A DNA stretch of 15,868 bases from an uncultured Eubacteriales bacterium (lineage in GTDB: Bacteria; Bacillota; Clostridia; Lachnospirales; Lachnospiraceae), in NCBI GenBank assembly GCA_900544525.1, contig UQVN01000054.1, positions 1 through 15,868 on the forward strand. Direction: 5' to 3'. The notes beneath the pieces are model-generated. The model saw nothing but the letters and a program-made list of their open reading frames with translations. It had not been told where the DNA came from and did no database searches. A program made the position numbers and the translations under genes. Below, piece by piece: positions 13,945-15,868 of the stretch; position 1 is the first letter of the stretch; the number at the start of each line of letters is the position of its first letter.

Positions 13945-15724
13945 TAAAATTAACTGGTCAAAGTGTATCAAACAGTTTCTGCACTATGCTTCTCCTTATT
14001 CTAAAAAATTGTTAATTGCAATTATCGCATTAGTGCTTTCCACTGGAATTTATGCTATGAATCCAAGCATTGAAGGTTCTATTACAACCCAGTTAATGAA
14101 AGATGCCAGTGAAATTGCAAAAGGAGTTGCAGGTGCCCATATCCATTTTGATATTGTAATTCGAATTATTGGTATTCTAGCTATTTGTTATACAACAAGA
14201 GCAGCACTCCTTTTAACTTCTTCATTTTTATTGACAAATGCCATTCAAAGTACGATGCATGATTTAAGAAATGCATTGCAACAGAAAATTCAAAGATTGC
14301 CAGTGCGTTATTTTGATAATCGTGCTTTTGGTGATGTATTGAGTACGGTAACAAATGATGTGGATACGTTAAGCAATGCATTACAACAGACATTTACAAA
14401 AGCGGTAACAGGTTGTCTTACCTTTATATTAGCGCTTGGGATGATGTTCCGCATTAACTGGAAAATGGCTTGTGTTGCTCTTATTATTATTCCACTGACA
14501 GCATTAATTACAAAAATATTTGTAGGACGTTCTCAAAGATTATTCCAGATTCAACAAAAAACAGTAGGAGAATTAAATGGAACGATTACCGAGCTATATG
14601 GTGGATTTAATGAAATATTATTATATAATAAACAAGAAGATGCCAAAAAACAATTTGAGGAAGTCAATGTGAGAATGGCAAACTCTGCTTTTAAGGCACA
14701 GTTTGTTTCGGCTCTTATTTCTCCTTGTATTTCATTGGTCACATACTTGACAATTGGTTCTGTTGCAGTTCTTGGTTGTATTTTTGTGATTCAAGGAACG
14801 ATTTCTGTTGGTAATTTACAAGCATTTATCCGTTATATTTGGCAGATCAATGATCCGCTTTCCCAAGTATCTCAGCTATCCGCACAGATTCAATCTGCTT
14901 TTGCGGCTATGGGAAGAATCTTTTCTCTTTTAAATGAGGAAGAGGAAGAACAAAAGGGAACGGTAGAAGTAAATGAAAAAGAGATAAAAGGAAATGTTTC
15001 CTTTGAACATGTTCAGTTTGGATATAGCGATGAGCTTTTAATGAAAGATGTTAATTTTGATGTAAAGAGTGGACAGATGGTAGCCATTGTTGGGCCAACG
15101 GGAGCTGGTAAGACGACGTTGATGAACTTATTACTTCGTTTTTATGATGTAAAAGGTGGCTCTATTAAAATTGATGGCATAGATATTCGGGATATGGATC
15201 GAAGCAAACTTCATTCTTTATTCTCTTTAGTGCTTCAAGATACTTGGCTTTTCCATGGAAGTATTTATGATAATATTCGCTATGGACGATTAGAAGCGAG
15301 AAAAGATGAAGTTATTGATGCGGCAAAGATGGCAAATGTGCACCATTTTATTCGTACATTAAGCCACGGATATGATTCTATTATCAATGAAGAGGCAAAT
15401 AATATTTCTCAAGGAGAAAAACAGCTTTTAACAATTGCTCGTGCCATTTTAAAAGATCCGCAGATCTTAATTCTTGATGAAGCAACTTCTTCTGTGGATA
15501 CGAGATTGGAGAAAATGCTTCAAGATGCCATGCAAAAAGTAATGAAAGGCAGAACTTCTTTCGTTATTGCTCATAGACTATCTACCATTAAAAATGCAGA
15601 TTTAATTTTAGTTGTTCAAGATGGAAATATTATTGAACAAGGAAATCATGAGCAGTTATTAGAGAAAAAAGGTTTTTATGAAAAACTGTATCATTCTCAA
15701 TTTGCCAACCAGAATTTTGATTGA
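13937..15724 (+). CDS. ABC exporter half-transporter, catalytic-site partner
   Basis: Second half of the heterodimeric exporter, 595 residues. The transmembrane domain covers about 1-330, with an extra loop around 52-72; the ATPase domain follows about 355-595. It keeps an intact Walker A GPTGAGKTT (386-394), Q-loop Gln434, Walker B LILDE with catalytic Glu515, and switch His546 in IAHRLST. Its signature is ISQGE (490-494) where LSGGQ is usual. In the dimer that signature faces the Walker A of the first subunit, so both changes fall in the same degenerate site, while the other site is complete. The reading frame is open back to 13883, but the ATG at 13937 has AGGAGG (13922-13927) nine bases upstream and gives the usual ATGAATGA overlap with the preceding gene. 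Confidence 0.95.
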   Translation: MNDKINWSKCIKQFLHYASPYSKKLLIAIIALVLSTGIYAMNPSIEGSITTQLMKDASEIAKGVAGAHIHFDIVIRIIGILAICYTTRAALLLTSSFLLTNAIQSTMHDLRNALQQKIQRLPVRYFDNRAFGDVLSTVTNDVDTLSNALQQTFTKAVTGCLTFILALGMMFRINWKMACVALIIIPLTALITKIFVGRSQRLFQIQQKTVGELNGTITELYGGFNEILLYNKQEDAKKQFEEVNVRMANSAFKAQFVSALISPCISLVTYLTIGSVAVLGCIFVIQGTISVGNLQAFIRYIWQINDPLSQVSQLSAQIQSAFAAMGRIFSLLNEEEEEQKGTVEVNEKEIKGNVSFEHVQFGYSDELLMKDVNFDVKSGQMVAIVGPTGAGKTTLMNLLLRFYDVKGGSIKIDGIDIRDMDRSKLHSLFSLVLQDTWLFHGSIYDNIRYGRLEARKDEVIDAAKMANVHHFIRTLSHGYDSIINEEANNISQGEKQLLTIARAILKDPQILILDEATSSVDTRLEKMLQDAMQKVMKGRTSFVIAHRLSTIKNADLILVVQDGNIIEQGNHEQLLEKKGFYEKLYHSQFANQNFD

Positions 15725-15803
15725 TCCCTTAACTTTATTCATATAAGTTATTGTAAATCAATAATAGTGATTCATCAAACGATTTGTTGGGAGGTAAGTA
15801 GTT

Positions 15804-15868
15804 ATGGATGTAGGTACGATTGCTTTTCTATGGACTTGTTTTAATATATTCCTTTGGTTTTTAATTAT
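15804..15868 (+). CDS. Start of a membrane protein gene, cut by the window end
   Basis: A GGGAGGT at 15789-15795 is followed 8 bases later by an ATG that opens a frame with no stop to the window end (21 full codons). The residues MDVGTIAFLWTCFNIF and onward are strongly hydrophobic, consistent with an N-terminal membrane helix. No family can be assigned from so little. The 79 bases between it and the ABC gene hold only a weak 6-bp AT hairpin (15748-15764), so it might belong to the same operon. Confidence 0.6.
   Translation, partial: MDVGTIAFLWTCFNIFLWFLI

Noticed and set aside
15748..15764. Small hairpin TTATTG/CAATAA as the terminator of the ABC operon.
   Set aside because: Only six weak A-T-rich pairs and no T-run follow, so it is unlikely to terminate.

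Overview
The window is AT-rich (about a third GC by eye) and reads as chromosome from a low-GC Firmicute of the class Clostridia, plausibly near Lachnospirales. The grounds are strong AGGAGG ribosome binding sites, an S-box (SAM-I) leader on metK, a T-box leader on a 478-residue prolyl-tRNA synthetase of the archaeal/eukaryote-like form, and pairs of half-size ABC exporter genes. I see no tRNA, rRNA, CRISPR array, insertion sequence or prophage. Most of the window is ordinary housekeeping chromosome; the interest lies in the RNA leaders and a few accessory genes.

Layout: (1) 1-2143, a promoter and a leader with two hairpins, then murA (peptidoglycan precursor synthesis), followed three bases later by a PsiE-like membrane protein with a soluble C-terminal domain. 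(2) 2144-3813, a convergent-looking hairpin, a sigma-A-type promoter, a complete SAM-I riboswitch with terminator and a readable antiterminator, a further structured leader segment, metK, and a good terminator. (3) 3852-6799, a three-gene unit: membrane histidine kinase, overlapping OmpR-type response regulator, and an RluA-type pseudouridine synthase. (4) 6836-8207, a cytosolic protein with a degenerate GGDEF domain and an intact-looking EAL domain, ending at a two-way terminator shared with (5) asnS on the minus strand (9685 to 8291). (6) 9686-10632, an intergenic stretch holding the divergent asnS promoter, purine-rich sequence without a convincing gene, a small exported-peptide ORF (10085-10276), and a full proline T-box leader. 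The T-box promoter lies inside the 3' end of the small ORF. (7) proS 10633-12069. (8) 12083-15724, a promoter, an immediate leader hairpin and two overlapping ABC exporter half-transporters whose motifs predict a heterodimer with one degenerate ATP site. (9) At 15804 a further membrane protein begins and runs off the window.

How the parts work together: metK and proS are each controlled by premature termination in the leader, one sensing S-adenosylmethionine and the other uncharged tRNA-Pro; asnS has no T-box. The kinase/regulator pair and the ABC pair are each translationally coupled by 8-base overlaps. I do not see a clear, previously undescribed multi-gene system. The strongest unusual leads are the small exported peptide overlapping the proS promoter, the structured segment after the metK riboswitch terminator, the leader hairpin of the ABC operon, and the PsiE-like fusion downstream of murA.
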